NCBI GenBank assembly: GCA_964553025.1
Contig: CAZKJF010000007.1
Span: forward strand, 1-62,663
From: 2-01-FULL-49-17 sp964553025
GTDB taxonomy: Bacteria; Patescibacteriota; Minisyncoccia; 2-02-FULL-40-12; GWA2-44-9
Length of the DNA: 62,663 bases
Direction of reading: 5' to 3'
Position 1 is the first letter of the stretch. Each line of letters begins with the position of its first letter. This document shows, one piece after another, positions 1-8,088 of this stretch. Made by a program: the position numbers and the translations under genes. The notes below the pieces were generated by a model that was not told where the DNA came from, made no database searches, and saw nothing but the letters and a program-made list of their open reading frames with translations.

Positions 1-228
1 CTGATAGGACCTAGGTTCCTCTCTGGGCGTCTTGCGACTTTACTCTTGCGAGACTATCGGGAATTAGCCAATCTTTCGACTGGTTGTGCCCGACCCAAAG
101 GCAGATACCAAGGTGTTACTAACTCGTTCGCCACTATGCAGAGGATTGCTCCCCTGCACCGTTCGACTTGCATGCCTTATCCACGCCGCCAGCGTTCATC
201 CTGAGCCAGAATCAAACTCTCTTAATAG
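1..228 (-). rRNA. rrs: 16S ribosomal RNA, 5' end only (partial)
   Basis: The reverse complement begins with the conserved bacterial 16S start: AGAGTTTGATTCTGGCTCAG at 201-220, followed by the GATGAACGCTGGCGG block and the TGCAAGTCGAACGG block. Only about 228 nt are present; the rest lies beyond the left edge. The mature 5' end at about 228 is placed by analogy with E. coli, roughly eight bases upstream of AGAGTTTGAT. The gene is transcribed leftwards out of the window. Confidence 0.97.
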
Positions 229-415
229 ATCTTCCGATGAATCGGAAGAATCGAAATTCGCTGGTTAACTACATGAAATTGACAAAGTTCTGTCCCTGGC
301 CCGACCGTTGAAAAATCTTCGTTTTTCAATAGCAGAACCACGATTATTCCCTGCGAACACGGAACAATCGTGGTTATACTACGTGTCTGGTTGTCGGACT
401 ACTTGAATGAATGGT
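229..415 (-). other. rRNA operon leader
   Basis: This is the transcribed spacer between the predicted rRNA promoter and mature 16S. It holds two stem-loops: 308-329 (8-bp arms, TTGAAAAA) and 336-375 (15-bp arms with one G-U pair, 10-nt loop). Such leaders normally pair with sequence 3' of 16S for RNase III processing; the partner lies outside the window, so that role is inferred. No protein gene is evident. Confidence 0.55.
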
Positions 416-421
416 ACCTCC

Positions 422-449
422 ATTATACTCATCCCGCCCGCCCCGTCAA
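422..449 (-). promoter_or_regulatory. Predicted rRNA operon promoter
   Basis: On the minus strand, TTGACG (444-449) and a perfect TATAAT (422-427) are separated by 16 nt, followed by a G-rich discriminator (GGAGG). The spacing places the start near 415, about 187 nt upstream of 16S. The -35 and spacer overlap a perfect 11-bp GC-rich inverted repeat at 434-460. A GC-rich discriminator is typical of stringently controlled rRNA promoters. Confidence 0.75.
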
Positions 450-508
450 GGGGCGGGCGGTTGCCAAAGGGCCCTCCCCGGGTGTATCGTAATCTCCGGT
501 ACATTCTC

Positions 509-1099
509 ATGGCAATACGAGGCCGGTATGCGAGCGCGATTTCCGGCAGCCCGATCCTTCGGGCCGACACCACCCGAACTCTCTCGGTACCCGTTCTGAC
601 GAAACTCGGCCCGACCAAAAAGTCGCGGCTGATCGGCGAGATCCCGCTGGGTCCGGGCATCACCCTGAAGGCCTTCCACCTGACGACCGAACCGCTTCGC
701 CCGAACGGACCTACTGAATTCGTTCGGATAACCAAGACTGAACAGGTAGAGCGGGTACATCAAGGAACGCTTCAGCGGTTCGCGATTCCCGAATTGGTCA
801 CGATCCCCTTTCCGTTGATGCCGAATGTCGTTTCGGCCCTTCGGCGATTCACTCCGCTGGGACCGGACACCATGCTGGCGATTCTATCAGAACACCGGCT
901 TGCCGGCTGGCGCATTGCAATCCGGCGGGATCGTTCGCGGCTGATTATTCTCAAGGAAGTGACTGCCGCCAGTTCCCGGAGCATTGTCTCCGAGACGGGC
1001 CAAGGCGACACCAGCAGAGTGGTTGTACCGACAACCGCCGTCGAGCGGTTCCGGATCATTATGGAAACATGGAATACGCCGCTGCCGGCCGCCATCTGA
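509..1099 (+). CDS. Hypothetical protein, orphan, divergent from rRNA
   Basis: I do not recognise this protein. The frame is open from 407, but the stretch 407-508 overlaps the rRNA promoter and its GC-rich palindrome, so the internal ATG at 509 (196 residues) is preferred. The product is rich in Arg, Thr, Ile and Pro, with no signal peptide, membrane segment or known motif. There is no clear Shine-Dalgarno site. Support for a gene is its length and a hairpin terminator right after the stop (1104-1128). Its neighbours, rRNA on one side and convergent trmD on the other, say nothing about function. It could be a non-coding open frame; the competing minus-strand frames in the same stretch are shorter. 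Confidence 0.45.
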   Translation: MAIRGRYASAISGSPILRADTTRTLSVPVLTKLGPTKKSRLIGEIPLGPGITLKAFHLTTEPLRPNGPTEFVRITKTEQVERVHQGTLQRFAIPELVTIPFPLMPNVVSALRRFTPLGPDTMLAILSEHRLAGWRIAIRRDRSRLIILKEVTAASSRSIVSETGQGDTSRVVVPTTAVERFRIIMETWNTPLPAAI

Positions 1100-1103
1100 A
1101 CCG

Positions 1104-1128
1104 ACCGCCGCTCGTTCCGAGCGGCGGT
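1104..1128. terminator. Bidirectional hairpin terminator
   Basis: Arms ACCGCCGCTCG and CGAGCGGCGGT with a 3-nt loop form a perfect 11-bp stem between the convergent stops of the orphan ORF (1099) and trmD (1131). TTATTACTTT follows on the plus side. Confidence 0.8.
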
Positions 1129-1130
1129 TA

Positions 1131-1787
1131 TTACTTTGATCGAGAATATTTCCTGCGCCATTCGGCGATTTTCCGATGATCGCCCGAAAGCAATACTTTG
1201 GGGACGCGCAGTTTTTTCTTGTCCCAGACGATGACCTCTGGGCGCGTATAATGGGGATGCTCGCGCGTCGCGCCGTCGGAAAAACTTTCGTTGGCCGTCG
1301 ATTCTTCCTTGGCGACGGCGCCAGGCACCAGGCGCGTTACGGCTTCCATGACGACCATCGCCGGCACCTCGCCGCCAAAGAGCACATAATTGCCGATTGA
1401 GATTTCTTCATCGGCCAGTTCATCAATTACCCGCTGGTCAATGCCTTCGTAGCGGCCGCAAATCAGTACGAGCTGATCATACTTCGCCAAACGCCGCGCG
1501 TCGGCTTGGGTGAATGTTTTGCCCTTCGGGTTAAAAACGATAACGCGGGATTTCTTAGCCGGTTTTATCTTGGCCAGCGCCCGGGCGATCGGCGCAAACA
1601 AAAATACCATGCCCGCTCCGCCGCCATATGGCCGGCCGTCGATCGTCCCCCGCTCGTCGCCCGAATATTTCCGGAGATTGCAGGTTCGGATTGAGATCAA
1701 TTTCTTGGCCCGGGCGCGCGCAATCAGAGCTTCGTTCGCAAAGCTTTCAAAAAACTCGGGAAAGATGGTGACAATATCAAATTTCAT
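1131..1787 (-). CDS. trmD: tRNA (guanine-N1-)-methyltransferase TrmD
   Basis: TrmD methylates G37 next to the anticodon in tRNAs reading CUN, CCN and CGG, using S-adenosylmethionine, which prevents +1 frameshifting. The 218-residue product starts MKFDIVTIFPEFF and carries the knotted SPOUT-fold signatures RGTIDGRPYGGGAG (about 46-59), ICGRYEGIDQR (109-119) and SIGNYVLFGGE (130-140). It is about 35 residues shorter than E. coli TrmD, mainly at the C-terminus. The ATG at 1787 lies 7 nt from a TACAAT -10 box (1795-1800), suggesting a leaderless mRNA. It stands alone, without the usual rpsP/rimM/rplS partners. Confidence 0.95.
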   Translation of the reverse strand: MKFDIVTIFPEFFESFANEALIARARAKKLISIRTCNLRKYSGDERGTIDGRPYGGGAGMVFLFAPIARALAKIKPAKKSRVIVFNPKGKTFTQADARRLAKYDQLVLICGRYEGIDQRVIDELADEEISIGNYVLFGGEVPAMVVMEAVTRLVPGAVAKEESTANESFSDGATREHPHYTRPEVIVWDKKKLRVPKVLLSGDHRKIAEWRRKYSRSK

Positions 1788-1794
1788 TCTACAT

Positions 1795-1823
1795 ATTGTA
1801 CAATAAAATTAAGCGGCCCGCAA
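1795..1823 (-). promoter_or_regulatory. Promoter of trmD
   Basis: A minus-strand TACAAT (1795-1800) ends 7 nt before the trmD ATG. A weak -35, TTGCGG (1818-1823), lies 17 nt upstream and falls inside the hairpin terminator of the preceding gene (1813-1834). Confidence 0.55.
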
Positions 1824-1834
1824 GAGCGGGCCGC
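1813..1834 (-). terminator. Hairpin terminator of the zincin-like gene
   Basis: Perfect 9-bp arms GCGGCCCGC/GCGGGCCGC with an AAGA loop, right after the stop of the 1838-2299 gene. On the minus strand TTAATTTTATT follows. Confidence 0.8.
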
Positions 1835-1837
1835 AAG

Positions 1838-2299
1838 TTACGGCAACGCGATTTTGAAATCTTCCCTATCAAAACGGAAAAACGGCACCGAGCGGAATCT
1901 CCGGCCGGCCCGCTCGCAATTCACCTCGTCCCACTTGAGCGGCTTCATCGCCTTCACATATCCATCCCGCTCAATGATTCGGATCCACTGGACAATGTGC
2001 TTGAGCTCATGAGCAACGGTGTGGCTCAATTCCTCACGATCTTTCAAGACATACTCTGCGATATATATCTGGAAAGAATACGACGGAACAAGCGACGGTT
2101 TTGGCTGCCCCGCCGCCCCATTCGGCACGATTCCCTTGATATACACCTGGATCGTGGTCTGATTTAGAATTGCACCGGAGACGCCCATCTGGCGAAGCAC
2201 ATATTCAAATGCGCTGGTCCGAACTCCGCGCGGAAGTACGGTATCGGAAAACAATTTTTTCCGCTGCTCCGGCGTGGGCTTTCTGTAAAGAACCTTCAT
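1838..2299 (-). CDS. Zincin-like putative metalloprotease, small
   Basis: The 153-residue soluble protein carries HELKH at about 97-101 (an HExxH zinc site) in the context SHTVAHELKHIVQW, as in zincin metallopeptidases. A downstream WDEVNCERAG segment (about 123-132) could supply the third ligand. There is no signal peptide or membrane segment. Family assignment beyond zincin-like is not possible by eye. AGG lies 7 nt upstream of the ATG. It has its own terminator and is probably transcribed alone. Peptidase function is inferred from the motif only. Confidence 0.75.
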   Translation of the reverse strand: MKVLYRKPTPEQRKKLFSDTVLPRGVRTSAFEYVLRQMGVSGAILNQTTIQVYIKGIVPNGAAGQPKPSLVPSYSFQIYIAEYVLKDREELSHTVAHELKHIVQWIRIIERDGYVKAMKPLKWDEVNCERAGRRFRSVPFFRFDREDFKIALP

Positions 2300-2339
2300 A
2301 CTGACCTGTCTGTTTGTATCACATCAAAGAAAAAAGGAG

Positions 2340-2358
2340 AAGCCCGCAATGCGGGCTT
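2340..2358 (-). terminator. Hairpin terminator
   Basis: AAGCCCGC and GCGGGCTT flank an AAT loop; the minus-strand transcript continues into a C/T-rich run (TCTCCTTTTTTC). It lies just after the zinc-ribbon gene stop at 2364. Confidence 0.75.
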
Positions 2359-2363
2359 GATGA

Positions 2364-2714
2364 TCAGAGTTTAACGCGAGAATTTTTATATACAGAGGGG
2401 TGCATCTTTGATATTCTCCAAGAACTGGCAGAATTATACACGGCCAACATGACAAATGCCGCGATAACGCCTGCCGGGAAAAACATAATCCTGTTGATTC
2501 GGACAACAATAGCCAGCAAGGCAAACAGTAAAACAATAAAAATAACGAGCGACACATTCAGCCTCCGCCGATATATACGGTTCGAGGCAACCAGCGTATC
2601 CCAAAGTTCTGCAACCTCAATAAGGTTAAAGGCATGACCGCAGCTTGAACAAAATACGACTTGGCCGCATTCAATATTCTTGAATTCAAGGCACGCCGCA
2701 CACTGGATTTTCAT
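2364..2714 (-). CDS. Zinc-ribbon membrane protein, unknown function
   Basis: The 116-residue protein has two CxxC pairs (C5/C8 and C22/C25) forming a likely N-terminal zinc ribbon, then a basic stretch and two hydrophobic segments (about 55-72 and 80-96). It is probably an inner-membrane protein with the ribbon in the cytoplasm. The frame is open eight codons further upstream (to 2738), but the ATG at 2714 is preferred: a TATAGT -10 box at 2727-2732 lies inside that extension and predicts a leader of only about 6 nt. I do not recognise a named family. Hairpin terminators isolate it on both sides. Confidence 0.7.
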   Translation of the reverse strand: MKIQCAACLEFKNIECGQVVFCSSCGHAFNLIEVAELWDTLVASNRIYRRRLNVSLVIFIVLLFALLAIVVRINRIMFFPAGVIAAFVMLAVYNSASSWRISKMHPSVYKNSRVKL

Positions 2715-2739
2715 AGAACCGCCGAAACTATACATCAAA

Positions 2740-2767
2740 CAAAACCGGCCCGCAAGGGCCGGTTTTG
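2740..2767 (-). terminator. Hairpin terminator of khpA
   Basis: A perfect 12-bp stem (CAAAACCGGCCC and complement) with a GCAA loop starts at the khpA stop; the 3' arm ends in TTTTG on the minus strand. Confidence 0.85.
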
Positions 2768-3094
2768 TTACATATCGAATCCTTCCATCACGTCTTCCAC
2801 GGTCTTGGACTTGCCGCCGTCTGCAGCCGGAGTCATGCGGCCGCCTTCCGGTTCTTCAATGCGCAAGTTCACGCGCGCATTATTGCGCATACCGACGATG
2901 CGGGCCAGCGTACGTACGGCCTTGGCCGTCGTGCCGCTCCGACCGATCAGCAGTCCCATGTCTTCTCGGGAAACTTTCACCGACAGCAAAACGCCGAGCT
3001 CATCCACGGTTCGCGTTACCTGGACAGCATCAGGGTTGTTGACGATGGCTTTGATGATGTATTCCACAAAATCGCGATCTCGATCCACACTCAT
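2768..3094 (-). CDS. khpA: KH-domain RNA-binding protein KhpA-like
   Basis: This is a single-KH-domain protein of about 108 residues. The RNA-contacting GxxG loop is GRSG at about 51-54 within MGLLIGRSGTTAKAV. KhpA proteins bind RNA, often with KhpB/Jag, and influence cell division and small RNAs in Gram-positive bacteria; a similar role here is inferred. The frame extends upstream to a TTG (3127), but the ATG at 3094 (MSVDRDRDFVEYI) matches the usual family start. The C-terminal tail (about 82-108) is Gly/Lys-rich and probably disordered. A well-spaced promoter lies at 3197-3224. Confidence 0.88.
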   Translation of the reverse strand: MSVDRDRDFVEYIIKAIVNNPDAVQVTRTVDELGVLLSVKVSREDMGLLIGRSGTTAKAVRTLARIVGMRNNARVNLRIEEPEGGRMTPAADGGKSKTVEDVMEGFDM

Positions 3095-3196
3095 GACTTC
3101 AAACAGCCGCTGCGATAGAAGATTCAATCAAGGATAGAATCCTGCATCTCAACTGGGCTTCGTTAATTCGGTATTTCGCTAAAAAGCAATACGGAC

Positions 3197-3224
3197 ATAC
3201 TACCGGAAACATAACAATAGTCAA
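3197..3224 (-). promoter_or_regulatory. Promoter of khpA
   Basis: Minus-strand TTGACT (3219-3224), 16-nt spacer, TAGTAT (3197-3202). This predicts a leader of roughly 95 nt before the ATG at 3094, long compared with most genes in the window. Confidence 0.6.
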
Positions 3225-3245
3225 CCAGCGACGCCTGTCCTCTCA

Positions 3246-5726
3246 TCACACGACGAAATTAATCAGCTTATCTGGCACAAATACGGTTTTTTTCACAGTT
3301 TGTCCGGCTAGATGGCGGACAATATTCTCATCAGCGCGGGCTAACGCATCAATTTCCGCCTCTGAACGGCCTGGAGTAACGGCCAATGCCCCACGAACCT
3401 TGCCGTTTATCTGGACAATGAACCGGACTTCCTGGCGGCCCAAGAGAGCTTGGTCATATTCCGGCCATGGTTGGTGATGGACCGACGGCTCGTTAGCCAA
3501 TACTTCGGCCCATAATTCTTCGGCGATATGCGGCGCAAACGGCGCCAGAAGTTTTACGATCACCTCATACTGCTCCTTGGCCAGTTTTTGCCCCGCCGAG
3601 GCGTCCTCCAGTTCATTCAGCAATTTCATGAGCCCGCTCACGCCCGTATTAAACCGGTGGAATTTAATATTCTCCCCCACCTCTTTGATTGCCCGGTGAA
3701 TCGCCACGGGAATATCCGCTGACCCGGTTTCCGAAAGCTTCGCGTCATTGTATCGCTCGAAAAAATTCCAGATACGATCCAAAAATCTCCGAATGCCCAG
3801 CACGCCGTTGAAATTCCACGCGTAGTTCTGATCATAGGGCCCGAGGAATGCGAAATACATGCGCACCGTATCAGCGCCGTATTTTGCAACTTCCTTGTCC
3901 GGGTCCACCACGTTGCCTTTTGATTTGGACATTTTCTGGCCGTCCGGGCCAAGAATCAGCCCGTGATTGCGCCGGCCGATGAACGGTTCGGGAAAATCAA
4001 CCAAATTCAAACTTCGAAGCGCTTTGGTAACAAAGCGCGAATACAAAAGGTGCATGGTGTTGTGTTCGGCGCCGCCGAAATACATCGGCACCGGCAGCCA
4101 TCTCGCCATAGTATCCTTCGCTGCAAACGTTTCCTCATTGGCAGGATCGGCGTAACGCATATAATACCATGACGAATCCACGAATGTGTCCATAGTATCC
4201 GTCTCGCGCTCGGCAGGCTTGCCGCACTGCGGGCATTTCACCTTCAGCCATTTCTCGGCTTTGGCCAGCGGCGAGCGGCCGTCGTCGGCAGGCAAGAAAT
4301 TATCCAGCGACGGCAGTTTGACCGGTAATTTGTCTTCTGGGACCGGCACATAGCCGCAATCGGCGCAATGGATCATCGGAATCGGCACGCCCCAATACCG
4401 CTGGCGCGACAGCACCCAATCGTGGAGCCGATAGTTTTTCTTCTCTTCGCCCAGGCCCTTCTCTTTTAAAACTTCTAATATTTTTCTTGTTGCAGCAAAT
4501 TGAATTAAGCCATTGAGATTTCCTGAATTTATAAGCTGACCTGAACCAAGATAGGGTTTTTCTCCTCTTAAAAATTTATTTTTCTCATTTTGAATAGCCA
4601 CTTCATCATCTGGCCGAGCAATAATATTTAGCTCCTGTGGCTCTATTACCACTCGGACCGGCAAGTCGTATTTCTTTGCGAATTCAAAATCACGCTCGTC
4701 ATGCGCGGGTACGGCCATAATTTGGCCGGTACCATAGTGGCCCAGCACATAGTCGGCGACCCACACGGGAATTTCTTCTCCGGTCATAGGGTTGATCGCC
4801 TTCACCCCGGTATCGACGCCCGTCTTTTCTTTGTTCTCCTGGCGTTCAAGTTCCGTTTTCTTGAGACTGGCAGCCACGTAGTCCCTCACCTCCGCCGAGG
4901 CATCGCCTTTCGAATCTATCCATTTTTGGGCCATCTCCGGCGAAATAACGAGAAAGGTAACGCCGAAAATAGTATCGAGGCGGGTCGTAAAGACTTTGAT
5001 ATGCGCTTTTTCCATGCCCTTGATCGGAAACGTGATCACAGCGCCTTCGCTGCGGCCAATCCAATTCTCTTGGGCTTTCTTGGTCGCATCCGGCCAATCC
5101 AGGTCTTTCATGTCATCCACGAGCCGGTCGGCAAACGACGTGATCTTGAACATCCATTGCGACAGCTCGCGCTGCTGAACGGCCGTCCCGCACCGCTCGC
5201 ACTTTCCGTCCACGACTTGCTCGTTGGCCAGGACCGTCTTGTCCTGGGAGCACCAGTTTACCGCCGTCTTGGCGCGGTAGGCCAGGCCGGCCTTATGGAG
5301 TTGGAGAAAGATCCATTGCGTCCAGCGATAGTACTCGGGTTCAATCGTTGAAACAGCGCGCGACCAATCGAACCGCGCGCCCATCGACTGCAGCTGCTTC
5401 GTCATCGTCTTGATGTTTTTCTTGGTCCAGTCGCGCGGATGAATGTTGCGCTTAATGGCCGCGTTCTCGGCGGGCAGACCAAATGCGTCAAAGCCGATCG
5501 GATACATGACATTGTATCCGATCATCGAAAGATAGCGGCCATAGATGTCGGGCACGGCAAACGCGTACCAATGGCCGGTATGCAAATCGCCCGAAGGATA
5601 CGGAAACTCGACCAGAAGCATGAAATTCCGTTTTCCATCCGAGAAATCGGCGGCCTGATGCAGTTTATTGGCATCCCAATATTTCTGCCATTTCTTTTCG
5701 ATCTTTGCGGGGTTGTATATGGCCAT
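3246..5726 (-). CDS. leuS: Leucyl-tRNA synthetase
   Basis: Class I synthetase charging tRNA-Leu. The 826-residue product has the HIGH-type motif as HTGH (49-52), the CP1 editing domain in the middle and KMSKSKGNVV near residue 600, with the anticodon-binding domain at the C-terminus. Cys pairs (CADC, CPQC) suggest zinc-binding knuckles. Length is normal for bacterial LeuRS. Bases 4440-4660 are much richer in A+T than the rest and encode a segment around residues 355-430, hinting at a mosaic. A good promoter (5738-5766) and a GAGG site 7 nt before the ATG support the start. Confidence 0.98.
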   Translation of the reverse strand: MAIYNPAKIEKKWQKYWDANKLHQAADFSDGKRNFMLLVEFPYPSGDLHTGHWYAFAVPDIYGRYLSMIGYNVMYPIGFDAFGLPAENAAIKRNIHPRDWTKKNIKTMTKQLQSMGARFDWSRAVSTIEPEYYRWTQWIFLQLHKAGLAYRAKTAVNWCSQDKTVLANEQVVDGKCERCGTAVQQRELSQWMFKITSFADRLVDDMKDLDWPDATKKAQENWIGRSEGAVITFPIKGMEKAHIKVFTTRLDTIFGVTFLVISPEMAQKWIDSKGDASAEVRDYVAASLKKTELERQENKEKTGVDTGVKAINPMTGEEIPVWVADYVLGHYGTGQIMAVPAHDERDFEFAKKYDLPVRVVIEPQELNIIARPDDEVAIQNEKNKFLRGEKPYLGSGQLINSGNLNGLIQFAATRKILEVLKEKGLGEEKKNYRLHDWVLSRQRYWGVPIPMIHCADCGYVPVPEDKLPVKLPSLDNFLPADDGRSPLAKAEKWLKVKCPQCGKPAERETDTMDTFVDSSWYYMRYADPANEETFAAKDTMARWLPVPMYFGGAEHNTMHLLYSRFVTKALRSLNLVDFPEPFIGRRNHGLILGPDGQKMSKSKGNVVDPDKEVAKYGADTVRMYFAFLGPYDQNYAWNFNGVLGIRRFLDRIWNFFERYNDAKLSETGSADIPVAIHRAIKEVGENIKFHRFNTGVSGLMKLLNELEDASAGQKLAKEQYEVIVKLLAPFAPHIAEELWAEVLANEPSVHHQPWPEYDQALLGRQEVRFIVQINGKVRGALAVTPGRSEAEIDALARADENIVRHLAGQTVKKTVFVPDKLINFVV

Positions 5727-5737
5727 AAAGTAACCTC

Positions 5738-5766
5738 ACTATATCTGAAATCTTCTTTTTTATCAA
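5738..5766 (-). promoter_or_regulatory. Promoter of leuS
   Basis: Minus-strand TTGATA (5761-5766), 17-nt spacer, TATAGT (5738-5743), ending 11 nt before the leuS ATG. The Shine-Dalgarno-like GAGG lies between the -10 and the start, so the predicted leader is very short. Confidence 0.75.
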
Positions 5767-5775
5767 AACCTAAAC

Positions 5776-6567
5776 CTAAATTTGAAAAACTTTTCGAGTA
5801 TTTTCAGTGGTTTGAACAATGATTTTTTCAAGCGGTTCGTCTTTGAGTTCGGCCAATTTTCGAGCCACTTCCATGACATATACCGGCTCATTGCGCTGGC
5901 CGCGATGCGGCTCCGGCGCCAAGAATGGCGCGTCGGTTTCAAGAAGAATCCGATCGAGTGGAATAAATTTCACCATTTCATCATATTGGCGTGCAAAGGT
6001 GAGAATCCCGTTGAAGCCAATATAAAATCCGAGATCAAGATACTGCCGAACTTCATCGATACTGCCGGTGAATGAATGGGCAATGCCGCCGCGAAGCGGC
6101 GGATTGTTTTTTAAAATCGCAATCATGTCGGCATGGACTCGGCCTGTAGAACCTTTCGCCGCATCACGCGAATGCAATACAATCGGCATATTCATACGAA
6201 CACCTAAAGCCAATTGTTCCTCAAATCGTTTCTTCTGAACAGCTTGATCGTTTGAATCGGGAGTTCGATAATAGTCCAAACCAATCTCCCCCATGCCGAC
6301 AACTTTCGGCATTTTTAAAAGAGCCTCGTACTGCGTGGGATCAAACACTTCATTCAGATTATCATTCGGGTGGAGCCCGACCGCTGCCCACATGCGTTCA
6401 TGCTTCTGGGCAAGCTCAATTCCCTGCCGCGAAGTTTCGAAATCAACGCCGATACAGATCATGCCGACGCCCGCGCCGAAGGCGCGGGCGATCATTTCGT
6501 CCCGATCAGCGTCATACTGCGCCAACTGGGGATGGCAATGCGAATCGATAATTTGCATATCGTCCAT
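5776..6567 (-). CDS. tatD: TatD-family metal-dependent DNase
   Basis: TatD proteins are metal-dependent deoxyribonucleases of the amidohydrolase TIM-barrel fold, linked to DNA repair and degradation. The 263-residue product shows the metal-site series DSHCHPQL (HxH, about 8-15), MGEIGLDYYR, VLHSRDA, AHSFTG and LETDAPFLAPEPHRG, all in order. The start at 6567 is 9 nt after the metG stop; the ATG three codons later is equally possible. It is the last gene of the M16-AI-2E-rsmI-metG-tatD minus-strand run. Confidence 0.93.
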   Translation of the reverse strand: MDDMQIIDSHCHPQLAQYDADRDEMIARAFGAGVGMICIGVDFETSRQGIELAQKHERMWAAVGLHPNDNLNEVFDPTQYEALLKMPKVVGMGEIGLDYYRTPDSNDQAVQKKRFEEQLALGVRMNMPIVLHSRDAAKGSTGRVHADMIAILKNNPPLRGGIAHSFTGSIDEVRQYLDLGFYIGFNGILTFARQYDEMVKFIPLDRILLETDAPFLAPEPHRGQRNEPVYVMEVARKLAELKDEPLEKIIVQTTENTRKVFQI

Positions 6568-6576
6568 TTCGGCCGT

Positions 6577-8088
6577 CTACAGGCGCGGAAATAATCCCGC
6601 GCCTTTTTTAATAAGAAACTTGTAGCCGTCGATCTGCGAAATCACCGGCTCGGCTCCAAATGTTTCCCGAATTTTATCCACCGTATCCGGCATAAACGGT
6701 TCGAGCATGTTTCCAATGCGATACAAAAGAAACACAGCATTGGTCATAACCGTCAAAAATTCCGACGCATTTTCTTTAACCAACGACCACGGTTTTTTAT
6801 CGTTAATATAGCCATTCGCCGTTCCAATCAATGCCCACACGTCCGCAAGCGCCTCGTGAAGCTTGAAAGAAGCGATATGCTCGTCGTATTTTTTCTGAAT
6901 TATTTCAACATTCCCGATGAGTTCTCGCTCAACAATCGAAGCGTTATAGATCAATTCGCCGTCCATATTGCCGTCGATCAGCGTGGCTACGCGCTGGACG
7001 AGATTGCCAAGGCCGTTTGCCAGATCGCCGTTATAGCGCTCGATTAATTTTTTCTCGGAAAAATCACCGTCCTCGCCCGATGGGATTTCTCGGAGCAAGA
7101 AATAGCGGACGGCGTCCAGGCCATATTTCTGGACGATAAGGAACGGATCTACGATGTTCCCGAGCGATTTGGATATTTTTTGGCCGTCGACGCCGACAAA
7201 ACCATGAATGAGAATCTGCTTGGAGTTCGGCAAGCCTGCAGACATGAGCATCGCCTGCCAAATGGCGGACTGCTGGCGGAGATTATCTTTGCCGGCAATT
7301 TGGACCGCTTTTAATTCGGCTGGCGTACCCCAAAAATCCTCGAAGTGTTTCTCGTTTTCGGGCCAGCCAAGCGTGGAGATATAGTTGACAAGCGCGTCGA
7401 ACCAGACATACATTACCTGCTTCTCGTCGCCCGGCACCGGCACGCCCCAGGGCATTTTTTCTTTAAGCCGCGAGATGCTGAAATCGCGGAGACCTGATTC
7501 GACGAAACTCTTGATTTCATTGAAACGGAATTCCGGCAGCACGAAATCAGGATGTTCTTTGTAGAACTTCAGGAGCGGTTTTTGGAATTTTGAGAATTTA
7601 AAGAAATAGTTTTCTTCTTCGATTTCCTCGATGGGCAGATTCGGGTGCAGAACGCAGCGGCCATTTTCCAGTTCGGAATCAGTTTTTTCGAGCTCGCAGC
7701 CGACGCAATATTTCGTCTTATATACAGCAGTATAGATGTCGCCGTTTTTGAGACAGCGATCCCAGAACTCCCGAGCCGCGGCTTGATGCCGCGGCTCGGT
7801 CGTGCGGATAAAATTCGTCGCGCTGATATTGAGCGTTTTTAAAAGTTTCTCGAATTTTGCCGCATATTCATTAACGTAAGCCTGCGGATCCTGGCCGGCT
7901 TCTAACGCCTTGCGATATATCTTGATGCCATGCTCGTCGGTACCCATATTGAAGACAACCTCCTCCCCGCGCGCCCGGTGAAAGCGGGCAACCACGTCAG
8001 CCTGAACCAATTCCAACGCAAACCCGATATGCGGATCAGCATTCACATACGGTAATGTCGTGGTGATGTAGAAAGTTTTTTTGTCCAT
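6577..8088 (-). CDS. metG: Methionyl-tRNA synthetase
   Basis: Class I synthetase charging elongator and initiator tRNA-Met. The 503-residue product has HIGF (20-23), a zinc knuckle with CVGC and CVLH, KISKSLGN near residue 310 in place of KMSKS, and a helical anticodon-binding domain. It ends after that domain and lacks the C-terminal tRNA-binding (Trbp111-like) extension of longer MetRS, so it is the short form. The ATG overlaps the rsmI stop by one base, so the two are probably translationally coupled. tRNA-Met and tRNA-fMet lie about 3 kb away. Confidence 0.97.
   Translation of the reverse strand: MDKKTFYITTTLPYVNADPHIGFALELVQADVVARFHRARGEEVVFNMGTDEHGIKIYRKALEAGQDPQAYVNEYAAKFEKLLKTLNISATNFIRTTEPRHQAAAREFWDRCLKNGDIYTAVYKTKYCVGCELEKTDSELENGRCVLHPNLPIEEIEEENYFFKFSKFQKPLLKFYKEHPDFVLPEFRFNEIKSFVESGLRDFSISRLKEKMPWGVPVPGDEKQVMYVWFDALVNYISTLGWPENEKHFEDFWGTPAELKAVQIAGKDNLRQQSAIWQAMLMSAGLPNSKQILIHGFVGVDGQKISKSLGNIVDPFLIVQKYGLDAVRYFLLREIPSGEDGDFSEKKLIERYNGDLANGLGNLVQRVATLIDGNMDGELIYNASIVERELIGNVEIIQKKYDEHIASFKLHEALADVWALIGTANGYINDKKPWSLVKENASEFLTVMTNAVFLLYRIGNMLEPFMPDTVDKIRETFGAEPVISQIDGYKFLIKKGAGLFPRL

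Noticed and set aside
4701..5351. Plus-strand protein of 216 codons
   Set aside because: It is antisense to leuS, whose motifs are clear; no start signal or homology is visible.
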